DNA of 62,816 bases from Kiritimatiellia bacterium (GCA_017520845.1 JAFXEU010000102.1:1-62816); one strand, 5' to 3'. Numbered from the stretch's first letter, positions 42,925-62,143 are shown. The notes: generated by a model from the sequence alone, not told the origin. Numbers and translations are program-made.

Positions 42925-42957
42925 AAAAACGAAAAGGCGCGGTTTCCCGCGCCTTCC
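42925..42957 (-). terminator. Terminator of rpoBC
   Basis: On the minus strand GAAGGCGCGG and CCGCGCCTTTTC arms enclose a GAAA tetraloop, followed by T-rich sequence (TTTTTTT with a GG gap). It begins about 25 nt after the rpoC stop. It is a strong rho-independent terminator separating rpoBC from tRNA-Asn. Confidence 0.88.
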
Positions 42958-42981
42958 CGTTCAGCAATTCTTCTGCGGTTT

Positions 42982-47331
<4,350 letters not shown>

Positions 47332-47362
47332 TTTTTAAGTCTCCTGAAATGTTCTACAGTCC

Positions 47363-51286
<3,924 letters not shown>

Positions 51287-51515
51287 CTTAGGTTTACCTT
51301 ATTTTATTTTTTGAGTGAAAAAGTGTACACTTTGCCCTACCCAATGCGCCTGAAGTGTGGTAAACGGCCACTTTGTTAACTGTGCACATTGAGGGGTGAA
51401 GTATATATTTTATCAAAAAGTTGTGTTTTTGCGCAAGTAGCTATTTTTTTATGAAAGACACTTGGCGAGGATTGACGCGGAACGCATGTGCGCTTTATGG
51501 TATAATACTTTGACT
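51287..51515. promoter_or_regulatory. rpoB/rlmN divergent promoter region
   Basis: For rpoB: -35 TTGCGC (51431-51436), an 18-nt spacer and -10 TAAAAT (51407-51412, with TG ahead) on the minus strand, giving a leader of about 115 nt. The leader holds a perfect 14-bp palindrome AAAGTGTACACTTT (51330-51343 region) and several related AAGTG-type words. For rlmN: TGGTATAAT at 51498-51506 on the plus strand, 9 nt before its ATG. The rpoB -35 is identical to that of the 16S promoter. Confidence 0.65.
51498..51506 (+). promoter_or_regulatory. Extended -10 promoter of rlmN
   Basis: TGGTATAAT is followed after 9 nt by the ATG at 51516, so the transcript would begin about 2-4 nt before the start codon. 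No Shine-Dalgarno is present. The nearest TTGACG (51472-51477) is 23 nt away, too far for a standard -35. Confidence 0.6.
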
Positions 51516-52538
51516 ATGACGAAAGCATGGAGCATACTGCCTGACGAATGGAAGCCGATTCTCAAAGAACGCGGCTTGAGACCTTTTCGCGCCGATCAGA
51601 TCCTTCAATCGCTTTACCGCGATTATATCGACGACTGGGACAGCGCGACGACATTGCCTAAGGATTTCCGCGAAACTCTCAAAACGGAGTTTCCGCTCAC
51701 AAACGCAAAAATTCTCGACACCTCGCGCTCCGAAGACGGAACGACGAAACTGCTCGTCGGCTTTGACGACGGCAACAGCGTCGAGACGGTTCTTATTCCC
51801 GCGACGGGCCGCTTCACCCAGTGTATCTCCACCCAGGTCGGCTGCGCGATGGGATGCGCGTTCTGCGCCAGCGGTTCACGCGGCGTGGTCCGCTCGCTTA
51901 CGGCCGACGAAATCGTAGCCCAGTATCTCCTCGCGCGAAAATTCGGAGAGATAACCAACATCGTCGTTATGGGCATGGGCGAACCGTTCGCCAACTACGA
52001 CGAAACGATGCGCGCTTTAAAACTCATAAACGCCGGCAAAGGCCCCAATCTCGGAGCGCGTCACATCACGATTTCCACATGCGGTATCGTACCCGGCTTC
52101 GAGCGCCTCGCCGCCGAGGGGATTCAGTTCGAGCTTTCCGTCTCGCTCCACGCGCCGAATGACGCTCTTAGAAGCGAGCTTATGCCCGTAAACCGCCGCT
52201 GGCCGATCGACGAGCTTCTTCAGGCGTGCGCCGACTACACTCGAAAGACCAAGCGGATAATCACGTTCGAATATACCGTCATAAAAGGCGTGAACGATTC
52301 TCGCGCCAACGCCGAAGAACTCGCCCGCCAGGTCAAGCGCGTTCCTATGGCGAAAGTCAACCTGATTCCGCTTTCGCCCGTCTCCCACAGACCCGACTTC
52401 AAGACGCCCGACGAGAAAACTCTTCTCATGTTTCTCGACGTCCTGATGAAGAACAAAATCCAGACAATGCTGCGGCGCTCGCGCGGTAAAGACGCGAACG
52501 CCGCATGCGGTCAGCTTCGTTTAAGAAACCTCCCCTAA
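51516..52538 (+). CDS. rlmN: 23S rRNA/tRNA adenine-C2 methyltransferase
   Basis: RlmN is a radical-SAM methylase that adds a C2 methyl to A2503 of 23S rRNA and A37 of some tRNAs. From the ATG at 51516 the protein is 340 residues, with GCAMGCAFCASG (Cys110, Cys114, Cys117), GMGEPFANYDE, the VSLHAPND loop and the C-terminal catalytic Cys331 in ANAACGQL. I chose this start because it follows an extended -10 directly and matches the family length; an upstream start would add 18 residues. It is the only housekeeping gene on the plus strand here, followed by a strong terminator. Confidence 0.96.
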   Translation: MTKAWSILPDEWKPILKERGLRPFRADQILQSLYRDYIDDWDSATTLPKDFRETLKTEFPLTNAKILDTSRSEDGTTKLLVGFDDGNSVETVLIPATGRFTQCISTQVGCAMGCAFCASGSRGVVRSLTADEIVAQYLLARKFGEITNIVVMGMGEPFANYDETMRALKLINAGKGPNLGARHITISTCGIVPGFERLAAEGIQFELSVSLHAPNDALRSELMPVNRRWPIDELLQACADYTRKTKRIITFEYTVIKGVNDSRANAEELARQVKRVPMAKVNLIPLSPVSHRPDFKTPDEKTLLMFLDVLMKNKIQTMLRRSRGKDANAACGQLRLRNLP

Positions 52539-52560
52539 TTAAGGAGGTTTCTCTTTTTTT
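52524..52560 (+). terminator. Terminator of rlmN
   Basis: GAAACCTCC and GGAGGTTTC arms enclose a short AT-rich loop, followed by CTTTTTTT. The hairpin overlaps the last codons and stop of rlmN. It lies between convergent genes and may also stop transcription from the pyrophosphorylase gene. Confidence 0.93.
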
Positions 52561-52564
52561 ATCT

Positions 52565-53908
52565 TTATTCTGCGCCGAGACAGATGCCGTTTTCCTTGAG
52601 GTCTTCGGCGTCGAGCGCATAGACGGGATCGATTTCGACCGGCACGGACTCATCGACCGTAACGCCGCACTCCTTGAGCCAGGAGCGCCACTTCGCCTGC
52701 ATATCCGCCTTGCAGGAGGCGGGAGAGTCGGCGCCTTCGGCGTTCTTCACGGGAGAGAACTCATCCTTCTGATCGAACGCGAGGAACGTCGCCGTCTTTG
52801 CGTTGGGAAGAATATCGAAGATGAACTTCTCGAACTTGTAGCCGTTCGGCTCGGAAGGCTTTACGAGAGCGCCCTTTTCGTCGACATACGGAATCTTCTT
52901 GAACGCCAGATGAAGCGGCATGGGACGCGCGGCCTCGCGCTCGAGGAACGCGCGGTCGAAAACATGAATGGCGGGCGAACCGTAAAGGAAGTAGAGCTTG
53001 CCGCTCTTATCCTTGCGGTTGCACTGCTCGTCTGTCATTTCGGTATACTCGACCATGCGGTAGGTGTCGCCGAAACGCATGGGCATACCGACTTTCTCCT
53101 TCGGGTCTCGCTTGGCGCAAAGCTTGAGAGAATACTCGGACTTGTTCATCACATGATAGCCGATGAACGCGGGATCGGCGATTTCGACGAGAGGATTGTC
53201 GACCTGGAAGAAAAAGACCGACTTGATGCCGCGTTTCTTCATATCGGCGAGCGCGCCGGAGCGCTTGAGCGCCGCGAGAAGTCCGCCGTGACCGTCGGGA
53301 CTCATGAAGATATGACCGGGCTGATCGAGAATGATCTTGCCCTCGGCGCTCATACCGGGCCACATACCCTGGGTGAAGAAAAACACATCGTCGGGATTAA
53401 GACCGAAATAATCGTTCTCTTCGAAGCACTGGACCGTCGCGGCGTTATTGGCCTCGCTCGTCATCACGTAGAACGGAATGGAAGCGCCGTAGCGGATCGA
53501 ACGCGCAAGAATCTTGCGGGCGTGGAAATAGAAGAGCGGCGCGTTCGTTATGGGGCCGATTTCGTAGCAGCCCTTGGGGCCGTCATATCCGAGGCGCGAG
53601 CCCTGACCGCCCGCGACGAGAAGCGCGGCTACGCGGCCTTCTGAAAGTTCAACTTCACCGGCGGCGCGGGCCTCGGCGAGTTTCTTACCCTTAAGAACCG
53701 CGACTTTCGGCGCCTTACCCTTGGAGCTGTCGGGAACTTCGGCGCCCTTGCCGAGAGCCTCCCTGCAACGCGCGACGCTCTTGGGATCGATCGTCGCGAT
53801 CTGCCCGAGAAGCGCTTCACGCTCCTTCCTGTTAAGCTTCTTCCAATGTTTAAGAACATGTTCCTGAGAACATTTAGCGAGAAGTTTTTCAGCCTCCTGA
53901 TAATTCAT
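52565..53908 (-). CDS. UTP--sugar-1-phosphate uridylyltransferase (UAP/UDPGP type)
   Basis: The 447-residue protein is a UDP-sugar pyrophosphorylase of the eukaryote-like UAP1/UGP family. The nucleotide-binding loop VAGGQGSRLGYDGPKG spans about 98-113; PDGHGGLLAAL near residue 205 and FFFQVDNPLVEIADPAFIGYH near 230 are the expected base- and metal-binding segments. The UAP1 branch (UDP-N-acetylhexosamine) looks most similar, but the exact sugar is not certain. It provides precursors for peptidoglycan or surface glycans. AAAGGA is 5-7 nt before the ATG and it has its own promoter inside the end of thrC. Confidence 0.88.
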   Translation of the reverse strand: MNYQEAEKLLAKCSQEHVLKHWKKLNRKEREALLGQIATIDPKSVARCREALGKGAEVPDSSKGKAPKVAVLKGKKLAEARAAGEVELSEGRVAALLVAGGQGSRLGYDGPKGCYEIGPITNAPLFYFHARKILARSIRYGASIPFYVMTSEANNAATVQCFEENDYFGLNPDDVFFFTQGMWPGMSAEGKIILDQPGHIFMSPDGHGGLLAALKRSGALADMKKRGIKSVFFFQVDNPLVEIADPAFIGYHVMNKSEYSLKLCAKRDPKEKVGMPMRFGDTYRMVEYTEMTDEQCNRKDKSGKLYFLYGSPAIHVFDRAFLEREAARPMPLHLAFKKIPYVDEKGALVKPSEPNGYKFEKFIFDILPNAKTATFLAFDQKDEFSPVKNAEGADSPASCKADMQAKWRSWLKECGVTVDESVPVEIDPVYALDAEDLKENGICLGAE

Positions 53909-53931
53909 ACTGATTCCTTTCGTTTTCTTAA

Positions 53932-53960
53932 ATTATACCGATAATCTGAAAAAAGTTCAA
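53932..53960 (-). promoter_or_regulatory. Promoter of the pyrophosphorylase gene
   Basis: The -35 TTGAAC (53955-53960, overlapping the thrC stop), 17-nt spacer and perfect -10 TATAAT (53932-53937) form a good promoter without TG extension. The leader is about 18 nt with AAAGGA. Confidence 0.72.
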
Positions 53961-55339
53961 GCGAATAAGCATCTTACCGCGTCGTCGATACCGTCGAGAT
54001 CGACGACCTTCGTCTGGACGACCGGAAGCGACTCGAGCTCGGCGAAGCTGGGCGGAGGATTTTTAAGAACATCCGCGCCGAACGCCCTTTCGCACGTCTC
54101 GGGGAATTTGTAGGGCGTCGCGGTCGCGGCGACGACGAGCGCGTTGCCGCCCTTCGGATAGCCGAGCGCGCGGGCCACGGCCGTCGCGACGGCCGTGTGA
54201 GGGTCGAGCTCATAGCCGCACTTTTCACGCATGCGGCGCATCTCGGCCTCGGTCTCCCCGGGCGTCGCGACGCCGCCTTCAAACTCAGCGAGCAGTTTCG
54301 CCTTCGCCTTATCGTTTAGCTCGTAGCGGCCCTTAACGGCGAGATCGTTCATGAGGCGCTCGACCTCGGCGCCGTCGCCGTCGTTCAAAAGCCACAGAAG
54401 ACGCTCTACGTTCGACGACTTTTTAATATCCATTGAAGGGGAATTCGTTACCGTAAACTTTTCACCCGGATCGTAAACGCCCGTCTTGACGAAACGCGCG
54501 AGAACGTCGTTCACGTTGGACGCGCAGATGAACTTACCTATCTTCGCGCCCATCATCTTGGCGTAGTAGGCCGCAAGAATGTTGCCGAAATTGCCCGATG
54601 GAACGACAACGTCGAAAGTCTTGCCGCCAAGCTTCGAGCCGGCGAGAAGATAATAAGCGATCTGCGGGATAAGGCGCCCTGTATTGATCGAGTTGGCGCT
54701 CGAAAGCGTAACGCCCGCGGCAGCCGCTTCCGCGGCGATCGCCTTATCTGCGAAAATGCGCTTCACCGCCGCCTGGGCGTCGTCAAAGTTGCCCTTGATG
54801 GCGACGGCATGAACGTTCGCGTCGGCGGGCGTCGTCATCTGGAGGCGCTGGACGCGCGAAGTGCCTACGTTGGGATAAAATACGAGAACCTCAGTCCCGT
54901 CGACACCGGCGAAGCCCTGCATCGCGGCGGAGCCCGTATCACCGCTCGTCGCGGTGAGAATAAGAACGCGCTTTCCGCCGGCGGCGTGCTTCATGAAAAC
55001 GGGAAGCATCGAAAGCGCAACGTCCTTGAACGCGCCCGTCTTACCGTGGAAAAGCTCGAGAATATGCATCGAGTCGGCTTCGACGAGCGGCGTCGCGTCG
55101 CCCTTCGGAAAACGCGAAAGAAGTCTCTCGACGGCATCGGTGCGCACGGACGCGGGAAGATCGTCGAAAAGACGCGAAAGAACATATTCTTCCGCCTCGC
55201 CGAGATCGGCGAAGACAGGAAGATTTTCTTCCTTCGTCACTACGGAAGGAACGTAAAGACCTCCGTCGGGAGCGAGCCCCTGAAAGACGCTCTCTGCGGA
55301 ATTAGCCTCGAAACCTTTTCTTGTGCTTACGAATTTCAT
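53957..55339 (-). CDS. thrC: Threonine synthase
   Basis: ThrC converts O-phosphohomoserine to threonine with PLP. The 460-residue protein opens MKFVSTRKG, has ELFHGKTGAFKDVALSML with the PLP Lys105, LTATSGDTGSAA and NSINTGRLIPQ, all typical of the ThrC2-type family. The length fits the longer type. CGGAGA lies well before the ATG. It follows ychF by 14 nt. Confidence 0.96.
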   Translation of the reverse strand: MKFVSTRKGFEANSAESVFQGLAPDGGLYVPSVVTKEENLPVFADLGEAEEYVLSRLFDDLPASVRTDAVERLLSRFPKGDATPLVEADSMHILELFHGKTGAFKDVALSMLPVFMKHAAGGKRVLILTATSGDTGSAAMQGFAGVDGTEVLVFYPNVGTSRVQRLQMTTPADANVHAVAIKGNFDDAQAAVKRIFADKAIAAEAAAAGVTLSSANSINTGRLIPQIAYYLLAGSKLGGKTFDVVVPSGNFGNILAAYYAKMMGAKIGKFICASNVNDVLARFVKTGVYDPGEKFTVTNSPSMDIKKSSNVERLLWLLNDGDGAEVERLMNDLAVKGRYELNDKAKAKLLAEFEGGVATPGETEAEMRRMREKCGYELDPHTAVATAVARALGYPKGGNALVVAATATPYKFPETCERAFGADVLKNPPPSFAELESLPVVQTKVVDLDGIDDAVRCLFA

Positions 55340-55353
55340 TTTAAATCTCCGTT

Positions 55354-56471
<1,118 letters not shown>

Positions 56472-56475
<4 letters not shown>

Positions 56476-57416
56476 TTTGATTCGGTTTCTTTAGTTGTAA
56501 ATTTCCAATCTGGATACATCGTCTTCAGTTGGTTTTCGTAAAATCGGGCGTCGACGACGCGGTCTTCCTTAAGCGCGTCGAGATAAAGTTTCTCAAGGCG
56601 CAAAACCGTATTGGAGCGCATTTGCGCTAGAGCGGCGGCGTCAGCCTCCGAGAGGATACGCGTTGAACGATGAAGCGCTCGGGAGCCGCGGGGAATCTCG
56701 GGGTCGTTTTCAGGAAGTTTGCGCCCGTCATCCGCGACCGGCTCTTCGGCCGTATCGGCGGCATCGAGGTCACGGATCGTCTTCTCGGGATGAAGCGCTC
56801 TTTCGCGTTCATCGAGCTCCAACTTGTATTCCGCAAGTTCGCGCTCCATCCGGGCGATATCCATCAGACGGAATTCATAAACCTTTTTCTCCGCGATGAT
56901 TTTTTCGGAAGCGAGCTTCTCCCTTTCGAGTTCCGCAGCGGCAGCCTCGGCCTTGGCGGTCTCGGCGACAGCGTCCTTCTTCGCCTTCTCGCTCAACGCT
57001 TTGGCCGCATCGGCCTTCGACTTCTCCGCGGCGCTCTTCTCGGCCGCGGCCTTCGCTTCGGCCTCGGCTTTAAGCCTAAGCTCCTTCGCCTTTTGCAATT
57101 CGGCTTCTTCACGGGCCTTGTCGGCGAGCGCCTTTTCATTGTTTACCCGCGCAGCCTCGGCTTCAGCCTCCGCCGTTTTGCGTTCGCTTTCAGCCCGGCG
57201 CTCCGCCGCCTTCGCCGCGTCGGCCTTCGCCGTTTCCGTCCGTTCGTTGCTCTTTGCGATTTTCTCTTCGCTCTCAAGCGCTGCCGCCTCGTTCTCGGCC
57301 TTCGCCGCGTTGGCGTTGGCGATCGCGGTTTTTGAATTTGTGTGGATAACACCGAAGACACACGCGGCGATAACCGCGAGCGCAGAAAGAATAACGCTTA
57401 ATGTCTTTATATTCAC
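56472..57416 (-). CDS. TolA-like membrane-anchored coiled-coil protein
   Basis: The 314-residue protein has an N-terminal membrane anchor (about residues 6-25), a long Ala/Lys/Glu-rich helix (about 30-210) with near-perfect coiled-coil repeats, and a short globular C-terminus (LEKLYLDALKEDRVVDARFYENQLKTMYPDW). This is the layout of TolA-type periplasm-spanning rods, but no TolA C-terminal domain is visible. It lies between gspD and ychF and overlaps ychF. A role in the secretion complex is possible and is inferred from position. Confidence 0.7.
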
Positions 57417-57465
57417 TTAACACTCTCCATTTCAGCTTCGTTATCCAGCACCCATTCGGCATTTA

Positions 57466-60282
57466 TTACTTTTTAGAGGACTCTGTCTTCTCATTAGCCT
57501 TTTTCTTTTCGTCCGCTTCGGCCTTCTTGATATCCTCTTCAGCCTTCTTGACGCCCCTTGCGCGGATCGAATCGGCAAGAACCTTCAAATCGGCCTGCTC
57601 CGCAGCCTGACGGTCGAAAGCCTCTCGCTCCTCTTCGCTCAGCTCTTCGCGGTGCTGCTCAAGCCAGAACTTGCGCTCAGCCTCCGACATCTTCTCAAGA
57701 GCTTTAGCGCGATCCATTTTCCACTTCTCGACGGCAAGGCGATTCTGACGCTCTTCATCCTGTCTTTCCGCCTCTTCCTTCAGGCGGCGCAGAAGTTCCT
57801 TCTTCGAAACGGGATCGGCAAGTTCGGAATCGGACCAGCCAAGGCTCTCCCACGCGCGGGAATCGCTGAGCGAGCGCTTGCGGCGCAAAGCTTCGGCCTG
57901 GGCGGCCTCGGCATCGTCGAGAACATAAGGAGTCATGAATACGAGCAACTCCTTGCGCGACTCCGTCTGGGTTACGCTGCCGAAGAGCCACTTACCGACC
58001 CAGGGAATATCCTTCAAGATCGGAATACCCGTTTCTTTCTCGGAGGTGTACCTCTCGGTAAGTCCGCCGAGAACGACAGTCTGTCTATCGTCAAGGAGAA
58101 CATCCGCAGTCATCTTACGGGTCATAAACGTGTCGATATTCGCAGTTCCGCCGTCATCTACAAGAATAGACTGCCCGGCGCCGAGCTGCGAATACTCTTC
58201 TTCGACATTCAGCATAACGGTTCCGTTAGGATTGATTTTCGGTTTTACTTTAATCTTAATACCAATATCCTCGGAATCGTACTTAGGAGTACGGACGTAA
58301 GTAGAATACGACGAAGATGTCTCGTAACCGTTAAAGAATTTTCTCTTTTCGGTCGCATCAATAGTCGCCTCTTTATTGTCGACAGTCATAATAATCGGCG
58401 AGGCGAGATATTTAGCGCGGCTGTCGGACTTGGAAGCCTGAATAACGGCCGCAAGATTAAGCTTGTCGGACTTTAAAAGATAATTGACTCCACTGCCGAT
58501 TGGATTCGCTCCCCCGAGAACGGCTGAACCGACAGCGTTGGACGCGACGTTCATCATCGTTTTAAGCATTGCGCTGCCGCTGCCGCCGCCGCCGCCGAGA
58601 GCAGAACTTCCGCTGTTTACAAAGCCGTCGCGGATCATACCATAAACGGGAATATCCTTGTATATAGGCTCATCGTTATCATCATACCCGTCGATGACTC
58701 TCTTCGTTCCGATTTGACCTTTCTGCCGGCCTCTGAGGACCCAGTCGATGCCGGTAGCAAGATCATCACCGAGCGTAACTTCGATAATCGCGGTTTCGAT
58801 CAACACCTGGCTGAGCTTGATATCCATCGACTCTATAATCTTCTCGACCGTGGGAACGAGCTCCTTCTGGGTCATTACGACGAGACCGTTGATGCGCTTA
58901 TCGGCGAGAACGACCGTATTTTCTTTGGTAAGCTCACCGGCCTTCGCGTCGCCGGAGCGCTGATTGGCGGCGGTGCGCTGAGTTGTACGGTTCGCGGTAG
59001 ATGTGCTGCGCGTCAGATTGCCGCTCGTTCCGCTGCGCGCCGCCTGATTCTGATTACCCTTGCTGGAGCTGGAGGACGCGTTGCCGATAAGCTCGTTGAT
59101 CATTTCGCTTACGTCTTCGGCCTCGGCGTACTTGAGTCGGTAGACCTTGACCTGTGTATCGGGCGTCGTTTCGACGTCGAGCTCCTTTATGACCTTGTCG
59201 AAGAAGTCCATGTTGGTCTTCGCAGTCACAACGATGAGCTTGTTGGAACGCTCATCAGCCATAATAAGAACCTTACCGCGAATCATACCGCGATCAGCTT
59301 CAGAAACACCAATAATCTTTGATTCTACATTTGCAGGTTGCACGGGCTGATTCGCATTGGGCTGACCGGGACGTCGCAATAAATTGCCGCCGTTGGTCTG
59401 CATACGACTGTAACCGCCGGGATACATCATCGGATATCTGCCGTACGGATAATTGCCTTGGGCATTCCTTGCTACGACACCTTGATCCTCAAGCGCTTTT
59501 TTAGACTCTTCAACAAGTTTCCAAAGTTGTTCTCTTAATTCTAATGCAGAAGCGTTCACAATTTGGCGGACGAAGACATCCTCGTTGACGGGAGTTCCAA
59601 CATCAATCTGGCGGGCGACTTCGCGCATGCGGTTGATGTTCATACGCGTATCAGTGATTAATATCTTACCGATACGCTCATAACCCAACAAAAATCCACC
59701 TTTGGGTGATTTAAGTTCCTCGAGAGCCTTCTTAGCCTCATCTACAGTAATATTCTTAATCGAAATAAAAATCGAAACGACCTTGTTGTCGTCGGGAAGC
59801 TCGGCATCCTCATCGAGAATAAGCGGAATACCTTCCTGACGGACCTTATCGCGCGGAAGTGCGCGGACGAATTTCTCGCCGTAGTTCTCCATATGAACGC
59901 CGTTCATTTCGAGAGCTTCTTCAATAACGAAGATCTGCTCTTCCTTCGTAAGTTTCTGACCGGGAGCGGACTGGATCGTAATCGTAACCGACTGAACGGA
60001 CGGATCTTTAAGAACCGTGCGCCCGACGAGCTGGGAATACGCCTCAAAAACGATTTCGAGAGCCGCTTCCTTGAAATTCAAATCGGACGACGCGTCTCCC
60101 GTAAGCCCCTTGAGCGCGGCAACCTCGGCCGTCCCCGTCCCCGTGGATGCGGCAGCTGCGGAAGCGCCGCCTGCGCCCTCGCCTCTGGACAACGTACGGC
60201 TACGCCTAAAGCCTTGAGCGAAAGCGACACTCGCCGACAAAATCGCCAAAATTAAAACTACAGATATTTTATTCTTAAACAT
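57466..60282 (-). CDS. gspD: Type II secretion/type IV pilus secretin GspD-like with long C-terminal extension
   Basis: The 938-residue protein has a signal peptide, N0-N3 domains with linkers (a Ser/Thr/Asn-rich loop around residues 395-450), then the secretin barrel: VLIETAIIEVTLGDD, GSG-rich gate, TMTMR-like TRKMTADVLLDDRQTVVLGGL and GIPILKDIPWVGKWLFG. It forms the outer-membrane channel. The final ~150 residues, after the barrel, are a charged, helical, coiled-coil stretch (LRRLKEEAERQ, MSEAERKFW, AEEDIKKAEADEKKK) that normal GspD lacks. It follows the GspM-like gene by 14 nt. Confidence 0.9.
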   Translation of the reverse strand: MFKNKISVVLILAILSASVAFAQGFRRSRTLSRGEGAGGASAAAASTGTGTAEVAALKGLTGDASSDLNFKEAALEIVFEAYSQLVGRTVLKDPSVQSVTITIQSAPGQKLTKEEQIFVIEEALEMNGVHMENYGEKFVRALPRDKVRQEGIPLILDEDAELPDDNKVVSIFISIKNITVDEAKKALEELKSPKGGFLLGYERIGKILITDTRMNINRMREVARQIDVGTPVNEDVFVRQIVNASALELREQLWKLVEESKKALEDQGVVARNAQGNYPYGRYPMMYPGGYSRMQTNGGNLLRRPGQPNANQPVQPANVESKIIGVSEADRGMIRGKVLIMADERSNKLIVVTAKTNMDFFDKVIKELDVETTPDTQVKVYRLKYAEAEDVSEMINELIGNASSSSSKGNQNQAARSGTSGNLTRSTSTANRTTQRTAANQRSGDAKAGELTKENTVVLADKRINGLVVMTQKELVPTVEKIIESMDIKLSQVLIETAIIEVTLGDDLATGIDWVLRGRQKGQIGTKRVIDGYDDNDEPIYKDIPVYGMIRDGFVNSGSSALGGGGGSGSAMLKTMMNVASNAVGSAVLGGANPIGSGVNYLLKSDKLNLAAVIQASKSDSRAKYLASPIIMTVDNKEATIDATEKRKFFNGYETSSSYSTYVRTPKYDSEDIGIKIKVKPKINPNGTVMLNVEEEYSQLGAGQSILVDDGGTANIDTFMTRKMTADVLLDDRQTVVLGGLTERYTSEKETGIPILKDIPWVGKWLFGSVTQTESRKELLVFMTPYVLDDAEAAQAEALRRKRSLSDSRAWESLGWSDSELADPVSKKELLRRLKEEAERQDEERQNRLAVEKWKMDRAKALEKMSEAERKFWLEQHREELSEEEREAFDRQAAEQADLKVLADSIRARGVKKAEEDIKKAEADEKKKANEKTESSKK

Positions 60283-60296
60283 AAATCTTTAACCTT

Positions 60297-60839
60297 TCAA
60301 TCCTCTGCCGTCTTAAACATGCAAATAATGGTCATTTTACCTTTCATAAAGCCCTGTTGCTTGACGATAGGTGAAAAATTCAACGTTTTAACGTCAAAGA
60401 GTCCGACTTTAGTGTTCTGAAGCGTATAAAGAAATTTAACGATACTCTCCACAGCTCCCGTCCACGCTACATCAAAAATCTTGCACTGCATTTCGCTCGA
60501 TACTTCCGTATCGTCGTGAACTTCCCTTATATCATCGATTTTTATGTTGTTTTCGTTGGCGATATCGCCGATTATGCGCATCCATTCGGTATCGGCGGAT
60601 TTACCTTTCTCGATTACGGGAATGCTGGCGACGGCCTCATCGTATAGTTCCTCCAATTCCTTCTGCCTGCCGATTTCTCTTTTTTCCCGCAATACTTTCA
60701 GCTCTTCGTTTCTGAGTTTTTTCTTGGCCAGCATGCGGGAATTGGAGCGCAAAAACCAAAATGCGATCGTCGCGAAGTAAAGAATCAGAATCGCGACTCC
60801 CGAGAGAATGGCCTTTTCTTTAAGGGACATTTTAGCCAT
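60297..60839 (-). CDS. GspM/PilO-like secretion component
   Basis: The 180-residue protein has one N-terminal membrane segment (about residues 10-29), a coiled-coil stretch (about 30-70) and a ferredoxin-like C-terminal domain, the layout of GspM/PilO inner-membrane platform proteins. It overlaps the GspL-like gene by one base (TAATG) and precedes gspD. Sequence identity to named families is low, so the call rests on size, topology and position between GspL-like and GspD. Confidence 0.75.
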   Translation of the reverse strand: MAKMSLKEKAILSGVAILILYFATIAFWFLRSNSRMLAKKKLRNEELKVLREKREIGRQKELEELYDEAVASIPVIEKGKSADTEWMRIIGDIANENNIKIDDIREVHDDTEVSSEMQCKIFDVAWTGAVESIVKFLYTLQNTKVGLFDVKTLNFSPIVKQQGFMKGKMTIICMFKTAED

Positions 60840-62104
60840 TACTCAACCTCCTCTTCCTCTTTAAAGGAACACTCGTATGAAAAGCTTACGCCGCCTTTGG
60901 ACGCTTTGGAGACTTTGGGCGGCAAAACCTTCTTGAAGAAAGGCGTACCGGAATCTTCATCGTTCCCGCTTACGGAGGAAAGCATCACGTCAGAAAGTGT
61001 ATCTTTAAACTCCAAGGCCATATTGTTTCCGGAGACATATTCAATATCGGAAATAAGCCCCGAAAACTTCAATGAATCGCCCTTGTTGAAGTTCCAGCTT
61101 TTAAAAACGAAACCTTCAGGAACCTCCTCGGCGACAACCCTGAGAGTTTCAAGCGCTCCGAGATTATAATTGGACGCGCTTTTAACGGACTCGACCTGGG
61201 CTTTACGGGCGCGGACTTTTTTATATTGGGCGCTATGACGCCTGCTGATATCCTTCTGAGCGCTGATTTTATAGTCGTAATATTTAGGCACGCCGATAAT
61301 TACGCCAAGCATCGCAAACCAGATCAAAAGAGCTCCTGCGATAAAGCGCCTGAATTTAGACTTGAAGCGTGTCTCCGCGAGAAACTCGTTCCAGGAATCG
61401 GGCAATGCATTAAACGAAGCGGCGTCACGGGTACGCTCAATGACTCCCGCGTAAGGGTCGCATGTCGAAATATCGATCTCGCGAACGGGAGCGAAATCTG
61501 AAACCGCGGAAAAATCAAGATCGCCCGAGACCAGAACCTCGGCTAAGGGAGCGGGGCCCGCGAACGACTCCGCCTCAATCAAGGAAAGCATCGCCTCCCG
61601 CTTCAGGTCGCACTCCAAAGGCAACGCGCGAACGACCACGGGGCAGTCACCATCAAGGACAAAAAGAGAAATAACCGAAGCGTCCGCCATGAGCAGGAGT
61701 CTGCGGGAATCATCAGATACGGAAACCTGCGGCCAGGCGTTGCGCAATACGCCCAGCGCCAGCGAATCTACACGGGTAACATTAAGCTTCGCCGCGTCAA
61801 GAGCGTCGCCGATATCGTCGGCGGAGCCTTCGGGCAAGGCGGCCGCCAAGACTATGCGCCCCGTTTCCGTTTCGCGGACCACTTCGTAGGAAACATGAAT
61901 AGGCTCATCGGGATAAGGCGAAAACGCCTTGAAAATCTCGGTAAGAAAAACATCCGGATTTTCGACCTCTGCAGGAATTTTTACGACTTTTACCAGCAAG
62001 CGATCAAGCGGCAACGCCAGCACAGCCTCATTACCGCCGTCACCCTTTACGGGTACGCTCAACTCGCCGTTTTGATAAACGGCTATTTTTATGTCGTCAG
62101 CCAT
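60839..62104 (-). CDS. GspL/PilM-PilN-like secretion platform protein
   Basis: The 421-residue protein has an N-terminal cytoplasmic part with an actin-like (PilM/GspL-type) fold (about 1-245), one membrane helix (about 256-276; ALLIWFAMLGVIIGV), and a periplasmic coiled-coil plus ferredoxin-like part (about 280-421). This is the GspL layout, which recruits the GspE ATPase to the inner membrane. It heads the GspL-GspM-GspD run; the two PilB/GspE ATPases are far away at 12-17 kb. GGAGG lies 13 nt before the ATG, a wide but usable spacing. Confidence 0.78.
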   Translation of the reverse strand: MADDIKIAVYQNGELSVPVKGDGGNEAVLALPLDRLLVKVVKIPAEVENPDVFLTEIFKAFSPYPDEPIHVSYEVVRETETGRIVLAAALPEGSADDIGDALDAAKLNVTRVDSLALGVLRNAWPQVSVSDDSRRLLLMADASVISLFVLDGDCPVVVRALPLECDLKREAMLSLIEAESFAGPAPLAEVLVSGDLDFSAVSDFAPVREIDISTCDPYAGVIERTRDAASFNALPDSWNEFLAETRFKSKFRRFIAGALLIWFAMLGVIIGVPKYYDYKISAQKDISRRHSAQYKKVRARKAQVESVKSASNYNLGALETLRVVAEEVPEGFVFKSWNFNKGDSLKFSGLISDIEYVSGNNMALEFKDTLSDVMLSSVSGNDEDSGTPFFKKVLPPKVSKASKGGVSFSYECSFKEEEEVE

Positions 62105-62143
62105 TTAAGGGAAACATCCTCCGATGATAATTTTCACTTTGAT

